A DNA stretch of 64,000 nucleotides. Origin: Nephrocerus scutellatus (Eukaryota > Arthropoda > Insecta > Diptera > Pipunculidae). Below are positions 9,888-20,546 of this stretch, piece after piece. The notes below the pieces were generated by a model. It worked only from the letters and a program-made list of their open reading frames with translations, did not search any database and was not told the DNA's origin. Location: positions 59,202,832 to 59,266,831 of the forward strand of contig OX352761.1 of NCBI GenBank assembly GCA_947095585.1, in the 5' to 3' direction. How positions within the stretch are numbered: the first letter of the stretch is position 1; the number at the start of each line of letters is the position of its first letter. The translations under genes were made by a program, and so were the position numbers.

Positions 9888-10143
9888 GAGAGCGCGGCAA
9901 AGCACGAAGAAGCTGTGCAAGAAGAAAAAGGCGTGCGGGTAGGACCCGGTGCTTCGAAAAGGTAAACCTGGTCGTCCGAGGAAGCAATACAATATACTCA
10001 GTGCTTTAGTTGCCAGTTACATACCGATTCCATCATCCAATGAGGAGGCGACAAGTAGCAAATACGCTTCGCGGTGGTGCGAAGCTATGCAGAAGGAGTA
10101 TGGCTTTAATTACAATCTGATCGCAGATTTATCGAAAAATTAG
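9888..10143 (+). pseudogene. Copia-type pol fragment, right part
   Basis: The frame from the left flank continues through acidic residues to a GPG motif, then shifts. From 9949 another frame gives KPGRPRKQYN, followed by EEATSSKYASRWCEAMQKEY and a stop. The GRPRKQYN motif and the EEA...W..AM..EY pattern are hallmarks of the segment just upstream of the RT in copia polyproteins. RT itself is absent because the sequence ends at the BEL/Pao LTR. It is a small relic, not a gene. Confidence 0.6.
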
Positions 10144-10157
10144 CGAGCTATTGGCTA

Positions 10158-10376
10158 TGTTTAGTAATATTCGAGTATACGAGTTACTGAACATGACCCA
10201 CAATCATTCTTGGCATCACGGCTGCCACCTAGCGTTCGATGTTCGTCAATTCCAAGTTACATCTCACTTCAGTGGTTTTTTCGGAGGTTTCCGCTGTGGT
10301 GCAACTAAGCCTGTTAATTTGCGCAGGTTTCGTTTCTTCTGTTTTGAACCATCACCGCGAACAGATGTCACGCGCA
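10158..10376 (+). repeat. BEL/Pao 5' LTR, first part
   Basis: It starts TGTTTAGTAATATTCG and aligns with 22368 onward of the 3' LTR. The match stops at the CGCA duplication (10373-10376), where the errantivirus-like element is inserted. Confidence 0.8.
10373..10376. repeat. Target site duplication CGCA, left copy
   Basis: CGCA lies before 10377 and again at 16502-16505. It has the alternating pyrimidine-purine pattern preferred by gypsy-type errantiviruses. Confidence 0.85.
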
Positions 10377-10792
10377 GGTTACGTCAGCCAACAATTCGTC
10401 TGACGAACACCGAACCCAAAAGCCGTTGAACCCTAGTTGCATCATCGTTTCACTTTAAGGCAATCTAGTTCAACGGTCAGTAGATCTAATTTCAACATTG
10501 TTTTTTATCAATTTTGTCAATTTAACAAAACGTAATTTCAATTTCAGTTTTTGTCAATTTAACAAAATGTAAAGTTCGATTCCGATTTTGTCAATTTAAC
10601 AAAATGTTAAGTTCGATTCCAATTTTGTCAATTTAACAAAATGTAACACAACAACAAAATACATTATAATAATTCTTAGCATTAAGTCACGAATAGAAAA
10701 ATTAAAAATTAAAAGTTCAGTCTAATAAAGTAGTCAGAGCAGTAAAGTAAAAAGTTGTTTTTTTAAAGCCGCGAAGTAAAAGCGACTTAATT
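10377..10792 (+). repeat. Errantivirus-like 5' LTR
   Basis: This 416-bp LTR contains four 37-bp direct repeats (starts 10516, 10553, 10590, 10627) built on GTCAATTTAACAAAA. The 3' LTR differs mainly by scattered substitutions and a ~12-bp deletion near its end. Confidence 0.85.
10516..10645. repeat. Four 37-bp direct repeats in the LTR
   Basis: The units share GTCAATTTAACAAAAYG. The same four units with the same period occur at 16240, 16277, 16314 and 16351 in the 3' LTR. Their place in the upstream half of the LTR suggests enhancer-like or binding repeats; this is inference. Confidence 0.85.
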
Positions 10793-10809
10793 GGTGCAGT
10801 AGGTTAAAA
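10792..10809 (+). promoter_or_regulatory. Primer-binding site of the errantivirus-like element
   Basis: TGGTGCAGTAGGTTAAAA begins at the last LTR base. It resembles, with mismatches, the tRNA-Ser primer site of errantiviruses. Confidence 0.5.
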
Positions 10810-10874
10810 CCACAAAAAGGTTTCATTCTATTTCTAATCTGTAGATACAGAAAAAGTACAAGTGAAACTACATT

Positions 10875-11095
10875 AAAATATCTCATTCAAACTCCAAAGA
10901 GTTGAATCGTGAAAAAAGTATACATATTTAAAATATCTCATTCAAACTCCAAAGGGTTGAATCGTGAAAAATATATATACATATTTAAAATATTTCCTTC
11001 AAACTCCAAAGAGTTCGGTAGTGAATCGTGAAAAAAAAACGATATTTTTAAAATATCTCCATCAACCTCCTAAGAGTTCGATTGAAGAAAAAATA
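10875..11095 (+). repeat. Four ~57-bp repeats in the untranslated leader
   Basis: Units start at 10875, 10930, 10987 and 11050, each with AAAATATCTC(A/C)TTCAAACTCC and an AGAGTT box. They lie between the primer site and gag, where the Drosophila gypsy element keeps its insulator repeats. The sequence is unlike that insulator, so any insulator role is only positional inference. Confidence 0.75.
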
Positions 11096-11111
11096 AAATT
11101 ATATTTAAAAC

Positions 11112-12030
11112 ATGGAAAACCAAGCAGACGCAAACTACGTCTTCTCAGCGGGAGAACTCCTTAAGGAAGCCGCATCAATCAAGGAATTCAACGGATCCAA
11201 AGACTACGCCTTGTCATCGTTCATCAGGGAAGTGGACCTTATTCTTCCCCTATTCAACACCAACCCACCACTCCAAGAATTTGTATACCAACGATACATC
11301 AGGAATAAAATCCAGGGAGCAGCATTGGAAGTAACCAGGACACTGGGACCACAAGCAACATGGCAGGAGACAAAGAAGGAACTTATCAGGAACTTTGGCG
11401 TGAAGGAAAGCTACCATGCCCTTTACCACAAAGCACTCAATATAAAAAATTATAATGTAATTTAATATTACTATATTCTTAAAGGTTTTTTAGATAAGCT
11501 TAATACAAAATACGAATTCGATGATTTAAAACCGGTTGAATTTTCACCCCAAACAAATGAGTCCGTTATTTTAAAAACGTTTCTTAATGGTATAGATGCC
11601 CATCTCGCGAGTGTAGTCCATTGTAGAAATATCAACAATCTCAGGGAAGCGTTTAACACTCTAGAAGAGACAGGATTACTTAGGAACCCCCACTTCAGAA
11701 CTAACCGTAATCAAGAAAAATATAGACCAAGCCCCCCTGTGCAACGACCCAATCCAATCACACATATCACACAACACAATTTCAACACAAATTCAGGACA
11801 ATTTAAACATAGAACACACACATCCGACCAAGTGAGACAAGGACATAATAACTACCATAACTACAATAATTACAGGAATTCAGGACTGTATAAACAAAAT
11901 CAAAGTATGGAAGTTGACCATATACAAATGAATTACCCACCCCGTTTTTGCAATCAACCACCCGAAAATCGCGAGGAAAATTTTCAGTCACAAGAAATTC
12001 AAACTCTAGAACAAACAACGGACGAGAGCA
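11112..12030 (+). pseudogene. gag: Errantivirus-like gag, broken
   Basis: An ATG at 11112 opens a 117-codon frame of the errantivirus Gag type (GAA-EL-K-A start, then the ELIRNFG region). It ends in a stop at 11463-11465. The rest of Gag continues in a shifted frame to about 11730 and then in the frame from 11739, with an Asn/Gln-rich tail and a MEVDHIQMN-like ending. No zinc knuckle is present, as is usual in this group. The tail runs directly into RT because the protease segment between them is gone. Confidence 0.7.
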
Positions 12031-14640
12031 TTCTTGAGAAGCTCAGACATAGCGAACTGAATGATGAAGAAACAGAAAAATTAAGAGAAATTATTTCAAA
12101 AAACCAGGACCTATTTTTTCAAGAAGGCGACAAGTTAACACACACCCATGAAATTCATCATGAAATAAAAACAACAGTAAATCAACCAATTTACGCAAAA
12201 ATATATCGCTATCCCCAAATCCATGAAACAGAAATTAAGAAACAAATAGGAGAGATGCTTGACCAAGGCATTATAACAGAAAGCAATTCACCGTATAACT
12301 CACCACTCTGGATTGTGCCCAAAAAAATGGACAATTCCGGCAAAAAAAGTGGCGTATAGTAATTGACTATAGAAAACTCAACGAGGCAACCGTAAATGAT
12401 AAATTTCCCATCCCTAACATAGAGAGCATCTTAGAAAAATTGGGACGAGCCCAATATTTCACGACTTTAGACCTCGCAAAAGGATTTCACCAAATCCTGA
12501 TCAAAACAGAGGACAGAAAGAAAACTGCATTCTCTACCCCCTTGGGACATTATGAATTCATCAGAATGCCGTTCGGATTAAAAAATGCCGCGGCAACGTT
12601 CCAAAGACTGATAAACTCTGTACTTCGTGAATACATTAATAAAATCTGCGTCGTATATCTAGACGATATCCTGATATTTAGCACTAAAATACAGGAACAC
12701 ACAGAAAATATTCAAAAAAATTTTAATAAACTTCGCGAACACAACCTTAAAGTACAAATAGACAAATGTAAATTTTTTGCAAAAACAACAGAATATTTAG
12801 GTCACTTTTTAACAACCGAAGGTATACAACCAAACATGAACAAAATTAATAACATCCTTAAACTCAAAATACCTGAGACACCGAAACAAATAAAATCATT
12901 TTTAGGAATGACAGGGTATTATAGGAAGTTTATAAGGGACTATGCAAAAGTAGCGTACAATTTGACGAAATATTTGAAAAAGAACACAAAAGTAAACAAA
13001 AATGATTCAAACTATATACATGCTTTCGAAAAATTGAAACAACTCCTAACAGACGCCCCAATTTTAAGATATCCTGACTTCAATAAAAAATTCAAAATTG
13101 CGACCGATGCAAGCGATTTCGCCATAGGTGCCATTTTATCGCAAAGCGACCATCCAATCAGTTATGCCAGCAGGACCCTAAACGACCACGAACGGAAATA
13201 CCCAACAACGGAAAAAGAGCTACTAGCAATCGTATGGGCTGTCAACTATTTTAGACCATACATTTATGGGCGAACTTTCGAACTAATGACAGATCACCAA
13301 CCATTAAAATGACATAAACCCCAGACTCCAACGTTGGTTATTAAAATTAGGAGAATACGATTTTAATATCGATTATATAAAAGGAAAGGACAACAATGTA
13401 GCGGACTTTTTAAGTAGAATCAATGCTGACACTGGAGAAATAAACATTATTGAACAGAATAATCCCCCTCATGACAATTTAAGTACAGATGCAAAAATTC
13501 ACTCCCAAATTGAAGAACAGAATGATCACTTCGGTATATTAGACACAATAGTTAATAGATTCCACACCCAAATTATTCTTACAAACGACAAAACAAGGGA
13601 AATCGAGGTAGTAAACAGCAAACGAAAAATCTTTATAAATTCAGACGATATAAATAGCAACTTTATGACCGATATATTCCGCAGATTCTTAAAACACGGT
13701 AAAATAGGTATTTACTCAAATCTTTCAGAACACGAATATAATAGAGTCCAGCAAAAACTAATAGAATTGTTCAGCAATCAGTTAAAATTTTTCAAGTGTA
13801 CACATCACGCTAAAGATATGAGGAATGAGGAGGAAACCTTTAGATATATTTCAAAATTTCACAAAAACGAAACAGGCCTTGCAGGTATAACAGAAAATTA
13901 CGAGAACCTTTAAAGGATAGTTTATTTCAAAAATTTGAAACAAATGATTCAGAAGTATATAAATAATTGTAATATATGCAATAAAGCTAAATATGACAGA
14001 AATCCGATAAAACCAAATTTTTTTTTTAACCGAAACCCCGAAAGACATAAATGAAATAGTCCACGCCGATTTTCTAAACACGCCTTAGCACTTCCACTAG
14101 AAGATAGAAACAGTATCACAATTATCAATAAGCTAAGACTTTTCTTTTCCATTAGAGGCAAGCCTAAATTATTAATTCTTGATAACGAATTTAACAGCAT
14201 AAACCTAAAAGACTTTCTCAGAGAAGAGGACGTTCAGCTTCATTTTACAAAACCAAACAGTCATACGGGAAACTCTGATATCGAAAGGTTCCATAGCTCA
14301 TTAGGCGAAAAAATCAGAATACTCGAAGCAGAAAACTCTCCACTCTCAACACAGGATAGAATTATTAAAGCTACAGAATGGTACAATAAATCCATACATT
14401 CAGCCATTGGAGTAAAACCGATCGACGTAGTAGAATGAAACGTTGACAAACAGAAAATACATAATAAACTTAAAACTGACAAAGAACGTAGGACAGCCAA
14501 ACTTAACGAAAAACGAGAAAATTACCAGTCAGAACAAACAGAAGGATACGTAAAAAATTATAATGCATTAAGACACAAAAACGAACCCAAATATAAAGAG
14601 CTACAGTTAGATAATATTCACCCAACCAATATTAAACGCA
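12031..14640 (+). pseudogene. pol: Errantivirus-like pol (RT, RNase H, integrase), broken
   Basis: RT begins inside the frame that ends at 12359 (motif NSPLWIVPKK). It shifts, and continues at 12440-13312 with TTLDLAKGFHQI, MPFGLKNAAATFQR and YLDD (12656-12667). RNase H has TDASDFAIGAILSQ and TEKELLA but ends in a TGA after DHQPLK. Integrase follows in further frames: an HHAKDM zinc region near 13800, a stop at about 13911, the second catalytic Asp in LILDNEF near 14175, and the glutamate region near 14280. The stretch between the first Asp and the core is shortened. No protease is present. At least five lesions make it inactive. Confidence 0.75.
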
Positions 14641-14670
14641 CAAAACAATTTTCAGGTATTTTGGACACTA

Positions 14671-16296
14671 ATGACTATCTTACTGATGACAATCCCAATA
14701 ACTGACGCATCACTCACGATACAAAAACTTGAAGAACACAACGAAGGATTCGCAGAAATAAAACTGGATGACGTCGAAATAATAACAGACTATGACCTTA
14801 TATTACACATAATTAAACCCATTGAGATCGAAAATATCATAACATCTTTAGAAAACTTGATAATAGACTACAAAATACTTGAAAACAAACAGCTACTCAC
14901 TTACGAATTAGAAAGCTTAAAGCTCAAATTAAAGACTCTCTTACCACAAAAAACCAAACGAGAACTAATTAATTAATTAACTAATTAATTATAAGGAACA
15001 GGAATGAAATGGCTATACGGGATCATGGACGATAACGATAGACAAAACATAGAAGAACATCTCAAAATAATTGACGAAAATAACCATAACGCAATCTCTA
15101 ACCTTAATCAACAGATCAAAATTAACGACCATTTCAATAGAACTTTCACCCAAATAAAAAGACGGCAATTCAATAGTAAATTGAACGAAATTCAGTCAAC
15201 ATACGAAACAATATACACACAATTTTCATATCTAGACATTTTACTAAAAATAAAAATTATAGGAGACAATATCGATCACATTCAAAACAACATAGCTTCT
15301 TCCAGGTTAGACCTCATGTCCAGCAATATTTTAACAAATGATGAGATATTAAACTATAGTATCGATCTCTATAAATTACAAAATATAAAACTTGGCACCG
15401 CCAAATATAAGGACGATAGCATAATCTTTTCAATTAAAATCCCAAAGCAAACTATACAAGCAAGAAGGTCAATATTCATACCATTAGGAAACGAAATATC
15501 CGAAGAATTAATCTTTGAAAATCAACAGATAATCACAATTAACAAAACAAAATACGAATTTAATAAAGATTTTTATAAAAATAACCTAAAGATAAGTCAA
15601 TTATGTATTTTTAATAGAAACTATAACAAAATAATTAACAGAAATGCAAATGTCATTGAAATCGAAACTGGCCTTATATTATTAAAAAATCAAATTGAAA
15701 CCTTAATTGAAAGTACTTGCGATGAAAGAAGATTTAGAGCAAATAAAAACTATTTGGTATTATTCAACAATTGCGAAATATATATTAGTAACGTAACATA
15801 TAGGAACCTAAACAAACAATTTAAGCAAAACTTTGTTTTACAAAATTCAAATTTTAAAATTAATGAAAGTAAGTCACAACAAACGTTTGACGAAATCATA
15901 ATCGCACAAATTGAGAATATGGAGAAAATAAAAGAACTTAAATTTAATAGGAAAATACACTCTACAGTAAACTGGATAACATTTACCATAGTCTTTATTG
16001 TAATTACTTTGTTGTACACATATTTTAACAGAAAACTTAAAAATATCTCATTGAAATTAGAAACAAGAACTCAGAAGAGTTCTAAATCAAAGGAGGGAGG
16101 GGTTACGTCAGTCAACAAATCGTCTGACGAACACCGAACCCAAAAGCTGTTGAACCCTAGTTGCATCAGCGTTGCACTTTGGTGCAATCTAGTTCAACGG
16201 TCAGTAGATCAAATTTCAACATTGTTTATTATCAATTTTGTCAATTTAACAAAACGTAATTTCAATTTCAGTTTTTGTCAATTTAACAAAATGTAA
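14671..16296 (+). pseudogene. env: Env-like (F-type glycoprotein) gene, broken
   Basis: The first frame (14671-14976) begins with a hydrophobic signal-like segment and ends two codons after a KTKR furin-type site. An AATT-repeat tract (14963-14990) then brings in a stop. A second frame (15004-16296, 430 codons) carries the fusion-subunit part: a coiled-coil-rich ectodomain and a transmembrane segment at residues ~323-341, with a short basic tail. No stop follows the tail, so the frame runs about 65 codons into the 3' LTR. The layout matches errantivirus Env, related to baculovirus F proteins. The break at the cleavage site means no full glycoprotein can be made. Confidence 0.7.
16090..16100 (+). 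promoter_or_regulatory. Polypurine tract of the errantivirus-like element
   Basis: AAGGAGGGAGG lies directly before the 3' LTR start GGTTACG. Confidence 0.7.
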
Positions 16297-16501
16297 AGTT
16301 CGATTCCGATTTTGTCAATTTAACAAAATGTAAAGTTCGATACCAATTTTGTCAATTTAACAAAATGTAACACAACAACAAAATACATTATAATAATTCT
16401 TAGAATTAAGTCACGAATAGAAAAATTAAAAATTAAAAGTTCAGTCTAATAAAGTACTCAGAGCAGTAAAGTAAAAAGTTTTTTTTTAAAGCGACTTAAT
16501 T
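16101..16501 (+). repeat. Errantivirus-like 3' LTR
   Basis: This 401-bp LTR matches 10377-10792 closely, including the four 37-bp repeats. It is followed by CGCA (16502-16505), where the BEL LTR resumes. Confidence 0.85.
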
Positions 16502-16704
16502 CGCACTGTTCCGTCTTTTTTTATATATAATTACAAGAAAATTAATATCGCAAAATTAATTAGCATTAACGCATTTATAAATTATTGTATATACAAAGTT
16601 TGTTTACTACTTTATATAACATTAAAACTAATGTTTCTAGTACTCGGTATTGTAATTTCATTCATACTTACAGTCATATAAATATAAATTCACATTCACA
16701 CACA
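16502..16704 (+). repeat. BEL/Pao 5' LTR, second part
   Basis: It resumes with CGCACTGTTCCGTC and aligns with 22582-22821 of the 3' LTR, ending in CACACACA. A TTGGTCCTTCGAGACGG stretch (16711-16727) just after is the likely primer-binding site; I do not assign the tRNA. Confidence 0.75.
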
Positions 16705-16740
16705 TTAAAATTGGTCCTTCGAGACGGATGAATTTTCGAG

Positions 16741-18386
16741 ATGAATTCGCTAAAACTAAGGTTAGGTAATGTGAAAGGTCGTCTCACTCGTGCAATGAAT
16801 TTTGTAGAGATGATGAGAGATGACGTTGTTGACACCACTACCACAGAAGCAAAAGACATGGAAGAACTTGAAGTGGAGTTCGGTGAGTACGAAAATCGAT
16901 ATTTTTTCATCCTCATTGAGGAAATCGATTTGCTATCGGCAATCTGCGCAACGCGATGATTCTTTTTGCGACCAGCGCGGAGAGCAACAATCGAGGTTGT
17001 TGGAAAAGATCGACGTAACCTCCGAGAAAACGCCCGTTCAGTTACTAAAACTAACAGTGCCACATTTCTCTGGAAATATAGGGATTGGCCGTCATTTCGG
17101 GACACCTTTATGGGTGCGGTTGGTAATAACCAAAATTTAGGGGCAACACTAAAGTTTCACTATTTAACATCATACCTTCGAGATGATGCAGCAACGCTTA
17201 TAAAGCATTTATCGGTCACCGAAGGTAATTATGTAAAAGCGTGGCAGCGCCTAGAGAAACGATATGATCGCGTCAATCTTATTGTGCAAGCATTTATACA
17301 AACCTTTTTGTCTCTTCCATCAGCATCGATTAGTAATGTTCACATGCTGCGAAAGCGGTCGGTTCACGGAAGAACGTTCCATTCGAAGAATTGTTAAATT
17401 TTTTGCAATCAAGATGTGATGCATTAGAATGTTGCAAATCACTCGCGCGCGTTGGTGCTTCTCGAGATAAACCTAAAGCCCAGATTCGTTCATATTTCGC
17501 AGAATCTCATTCGAATGCTGTAATGCAGTCACATTGTCCAAAATGTAACGGCAAACATATTTTACCACAGTGCGAACAATTTTTATTACTTAATGTGGAC
17601 ATGCGTCGTGCATTCGTAAAGTCAAAACAATTGTGTTTTAATTGCCTTTGGCCAGGTCATCCTGCAGGCAAGTGTCGCTTATCATTTCGCTGTCGTGTAA
17701 TCCACTCGCGTCACAATTCGTTGGTACACGCAGATACAAATAACGCGTCGTCTTCGCATCATACTGAGACCGCTCAACACATTGAACCCACACCCAGCTG
17801 TTTACAACTTTCCGCTAATCCTCAGCCTGTAAGCAATCACTCATCGCTCATCGTCGGCCTACCAAGGCCAACGATTTTACCTACTATTTTGGCGCAGGTT
17901 CAGGACAGTTAAGGAAATTCGGTAAGCTGTCGCGTGTTGATGGATTCGGGATCTCAACTTTCGTTTATTGTCGAGTCGTTCGCTCAACGTCTAGGCCTTC
18001 CTCGTACGCAAGCAAGAGTTTCAGTTCTTGGTGTTTCATCCAAAGAAGCAGGACAAACTAGAGGTCGTGTTTGCGTTAATTTAGGCTCTCGGCTTAACAA
18101 AACAAATCTTATGGTGAATGCATTTGTATTGACCAAGCTTACTTCTAATCTTCCGTCGCAATCGTTTGATACCTCAGGGTGGTCCCACCTACAAAACTTG
18201 GAATTTGCAGATCGGAACTTTAATGTACCGGGACCGATTGACATGCTGCTTAAAGCGGACAAGCTATGGTGCATTTTACGAGGTAACCAGGTTCAAGGTT
18301 CAGATGGGCTACCATTCGCCCAGAATACGTCCTTTGGTTGGTTGGTAACAGGTGAAGTGTTGGATGATGAACAATCGTATCATTAG
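16741..18386 (+). pseudogene. BEL/Pao gag and protease, broken
   Basis: Successive frames (16741-16959, 16966-17397, 17391-17912, 17934-18386) make up a BEL-type Gag: a helical N-terminus, then a DUF1759-like domain with the FWKYRDWPSFRDTF motif region. Next come zinc-binding motifs CPKCNGKH and CFNCLWPGHPAGKC. The last frame is a DUF1758-type aspartic protease with LMDSGSQLSFI near its start and FGWLVTGE near its end. At least three frameshifts or stops separate the parts, so no polyprotein is made. RT follows directly. Confidence 0.75.
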
Positions 18387-18643
18387 ACAGTGTCATCATT
18401 TCATTCTGTACTAGATGTAGATGTTTTGCTACAGCGGTTTTGGGAGCTCGAGGAAGTGACTCCATTCAACCGGGCTTCGTTTGCTGAAGACGCAGCTGAG
18501 CAGCACTTTCAAAAAACATTTTCCCGCTCGTCCGACGGTCGTTATGTCGTTCAGTTACCGTTCAAAACTCAGTTACCGGTCTTCGGACCTTCTCTCAACG
18601 GCGCGATTAGGCGCCTATATTCAATGGAACGTCAATTTAAAAG

Positions 18644-19087
18644 GATTCTAGGTCAGTTTACAGAAAAACAATTCACAGAAAGCAATTCACAGAAAAACAA
18701 TTCACAGAAGCACAATTCACAGAAGCACAATTCACAGAAACGGAGTTTACGGAAAAAATAATAAATAATAATTTTCTGTAAACTGACCTACATTCATCCA
18801 ATCTATATATACAATTGAACGCACTGTATTTTTCAGTGTGTGCATAATTTACAAAAACGCCTTTTAAAAGGAAAAACTGCTCTCAACTGGAATTATTTTA
18901 ATTATTATTATTTTTTCCGTAAACTCCGTTTCTGTGAATTGTACTTCCATAAATTGTGCTTCTGTAATTGTGCTTTTCCGTAAACTCCGTTTCTGTGAAT
19001 TGTACTTCCATAAATTGTGCTTCTGTGAATTGTGCTTCTGTAAATTATTTTTCTGTGAATTGTTTTTCTCGGAACTGTCCGGATACC
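18644..19087. mobile_element. Foldback/MULE-like inverted-repeat element
   Basis: The 444-bp insert is flanked by ATTTAAAAG on both sides (18635-18643 and 19088-19096), and removing one copy restores the RT reading frame. Both arms are made of short repeats of the TTCACAGAAGCACAA type (left arm) and their complement (right arm). The outer ~40 bp form an imperfect terminal inverted repeat sharing AGAAAAACAATTCACAGAAA. Long repetitive arms and a 9-bp duplication are typical of Foldback and MULE-type elements. It encodes nothing and is non-autonomous. Confidence 0.7.
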
Positions 19088-20090
19088 ATTTAAAAGTGAT
19101 CCACAGCTCTATAAAACGTATGTGAAATTTATGCAAGAATATCTAGATCTGGGTCATATGGTGTGTATACCATCAACCGAGTTAAAAACAACCCCGGGTG
19201 AACTTTTCTATTTACCTCATCATGCAGTTCTGAAACTTGACAGCTCGACAACAAAATTACGGGGAGTGTTTGATGGTTCGGCTAGTGATTCATAAGGTAA
19301 CTCGCTCAATAGTCAGCTGAGGATAGGTCCTCCGATTCAACGGGACTTGGTCGGAGTTTGTCTACGATTTCGGCATCATAAATACGTGTTTACGACCCAC
19401 GTTGTTAAAATGTTTCGTCAAATCTGGGTGGACAATCGGCATGTAGACTTTCAGCGCATAGTTTGGCGTGAAAGCCCGTCGGAAGAAATTGGTCATTTTC
19501 GCTTACTTACGGTAACCTATCGAACTGCATCGGCACCCTTTTTGTCAGTTCGTGTATTGATGCAGTTAGCAATAGACTATCAAACGCAATACCCAAATGC
19601 ATCACGCGTATTATTGGAAAATGTGTATGTGGACGATGTTATAACCGGAGCAGACTCAGTCGAAGAGTTAATCAAACTTCAGGCTGAACTCGTTTCCTTA
19701 TTGTCAAATGCTAAAGTCGAGTTGCCCAAGTGGAATTCTAATTGTTGGGCATTACTCGCGCGGTTGCCTAAAGAAGACTGCGAATTTTCGTGGTTCGATA
19801 CGGAACGCTCCAGTGTTAAAATCCTCGGTATGCACTGGAATCCTACTTCCGACCATTACTCGTTTCGCATGAACGGTGTTGGTGTTCGGGGGTGCGCTAC
19901 ACCTACAAGACGTTCGCTTCTGTCGGAAATATCTCGCATATTTGATCCCTTTGGACTTTTAGCCCCATCCGTCGTGTTGTTTAAAATGCTGTTTCAGGAG
20001 TTGTGGTCATCCGATCTTAAACTCATTTGGGATGATCCACTTCTATTACAACTAGCTCAAAAATGGTCGCGCTACCAACATGAATTGCAT

Positions 20091-20413
20091 TTTTTTGAAA
20101 AGGTACAAGTACCAAGAAACATTTTCTCATCTTCAGAAGACATTGAATTACACGGGTTCTCAGATGCTTCATTGTTGGCCTACTCAGCAGTGGTGTATGC
20201 TCGTTGTGGCTCCTAATAAATTCAAGGTCGTAATAGTTGCTGCGAAGAAAATTTTTTGAAAAGGTACAAGTACCAAGAAACATTTTCTCATCTTCAGAAG
20301 ACATTGAATTACACGGGTTCTCAGATGCTTCATTGTTGGCCTACTCAGCAGTGGTGTATGCTCGTTGTAAAGTGGCTCCTAATAAATTCAAGGTCGTAAT
20401 ATTTGCTGCGAAG
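20091..20413 (+). repeat. 161-bp tandem duplication in RNase H
   Basis: Sequence from 20091 recurs from 20252 with very few differences (for example an extra AAA in the second copy). It repeats the GFSDAS segment and adds a stop to the first copy. A local duplication after insertion is the simplest explanation. Confidence 0.9.
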
Positions 20414-20546
20414 ACAAAGGTCGCACCAATTAAACCTATGTCGATACCTCGATTGGAGCTTTGCGAAGCATTACTTCTGTTTCGTCTAGTCACGCTAATC
20501 AGGTCGTCCGTGTCAAGAAACCTTACGGTGTTTGCTTGGTGTGACT

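Larger units (their letters stand above)
10377..16501 (+). mobile_element. Errantivirus-like (gypsy group) provirus, decayed, inserted in the BEL LTR
   Basis: Two LTRs (10377-10792 and 16101-16501), both GGTTACGTCAG to CTTAATT, flank gag, pol and env-like frames. The insertion is bounded by CGCA duplications inside the BEL/Pao 5' LTR. The primer site TGGTGCAGTAGG and the purine tract AAAGGAGGGAGG are in the expected places. Gag, pol and env all carry stops or frameshifts. The protease is missing and integrase has an internal deletion. It is non-functional as it stands. It entered after the BEL element. Confidence 0.85.
18390..20546 (+). pseudogene. BEL/Pao reverse transcriptase and RNase H, broken
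   Basis: The RT N-terminus (18390-18643) has FW-LEE followed by the RYVVQLPF motif. It is cut by the 444-bp inverted-repeat element and resumes at 19088 with the YVKFMQEYLDLGHM motif. A stop lies near 19292. The long frame 19347-20216 holds YVDD (19626-19637), ILGM-W and a GFSDAS RNase H motif, then stops in a 161-bp tandem duplication. A frame from 20237 continues RNase H with IPRLEL to about 20546. The catalytic motif survives, but insertion, stops and duplication disable the gene. Confidence 0.75.

Noticed and set aside
10516..10645. Regularly spaced 37-bp repeats as a CRISPR-like array
   Set aside because: There are no unique spacers, the same repeats lie in both LTRs of a retroelement, and the genome is eukaryotic.
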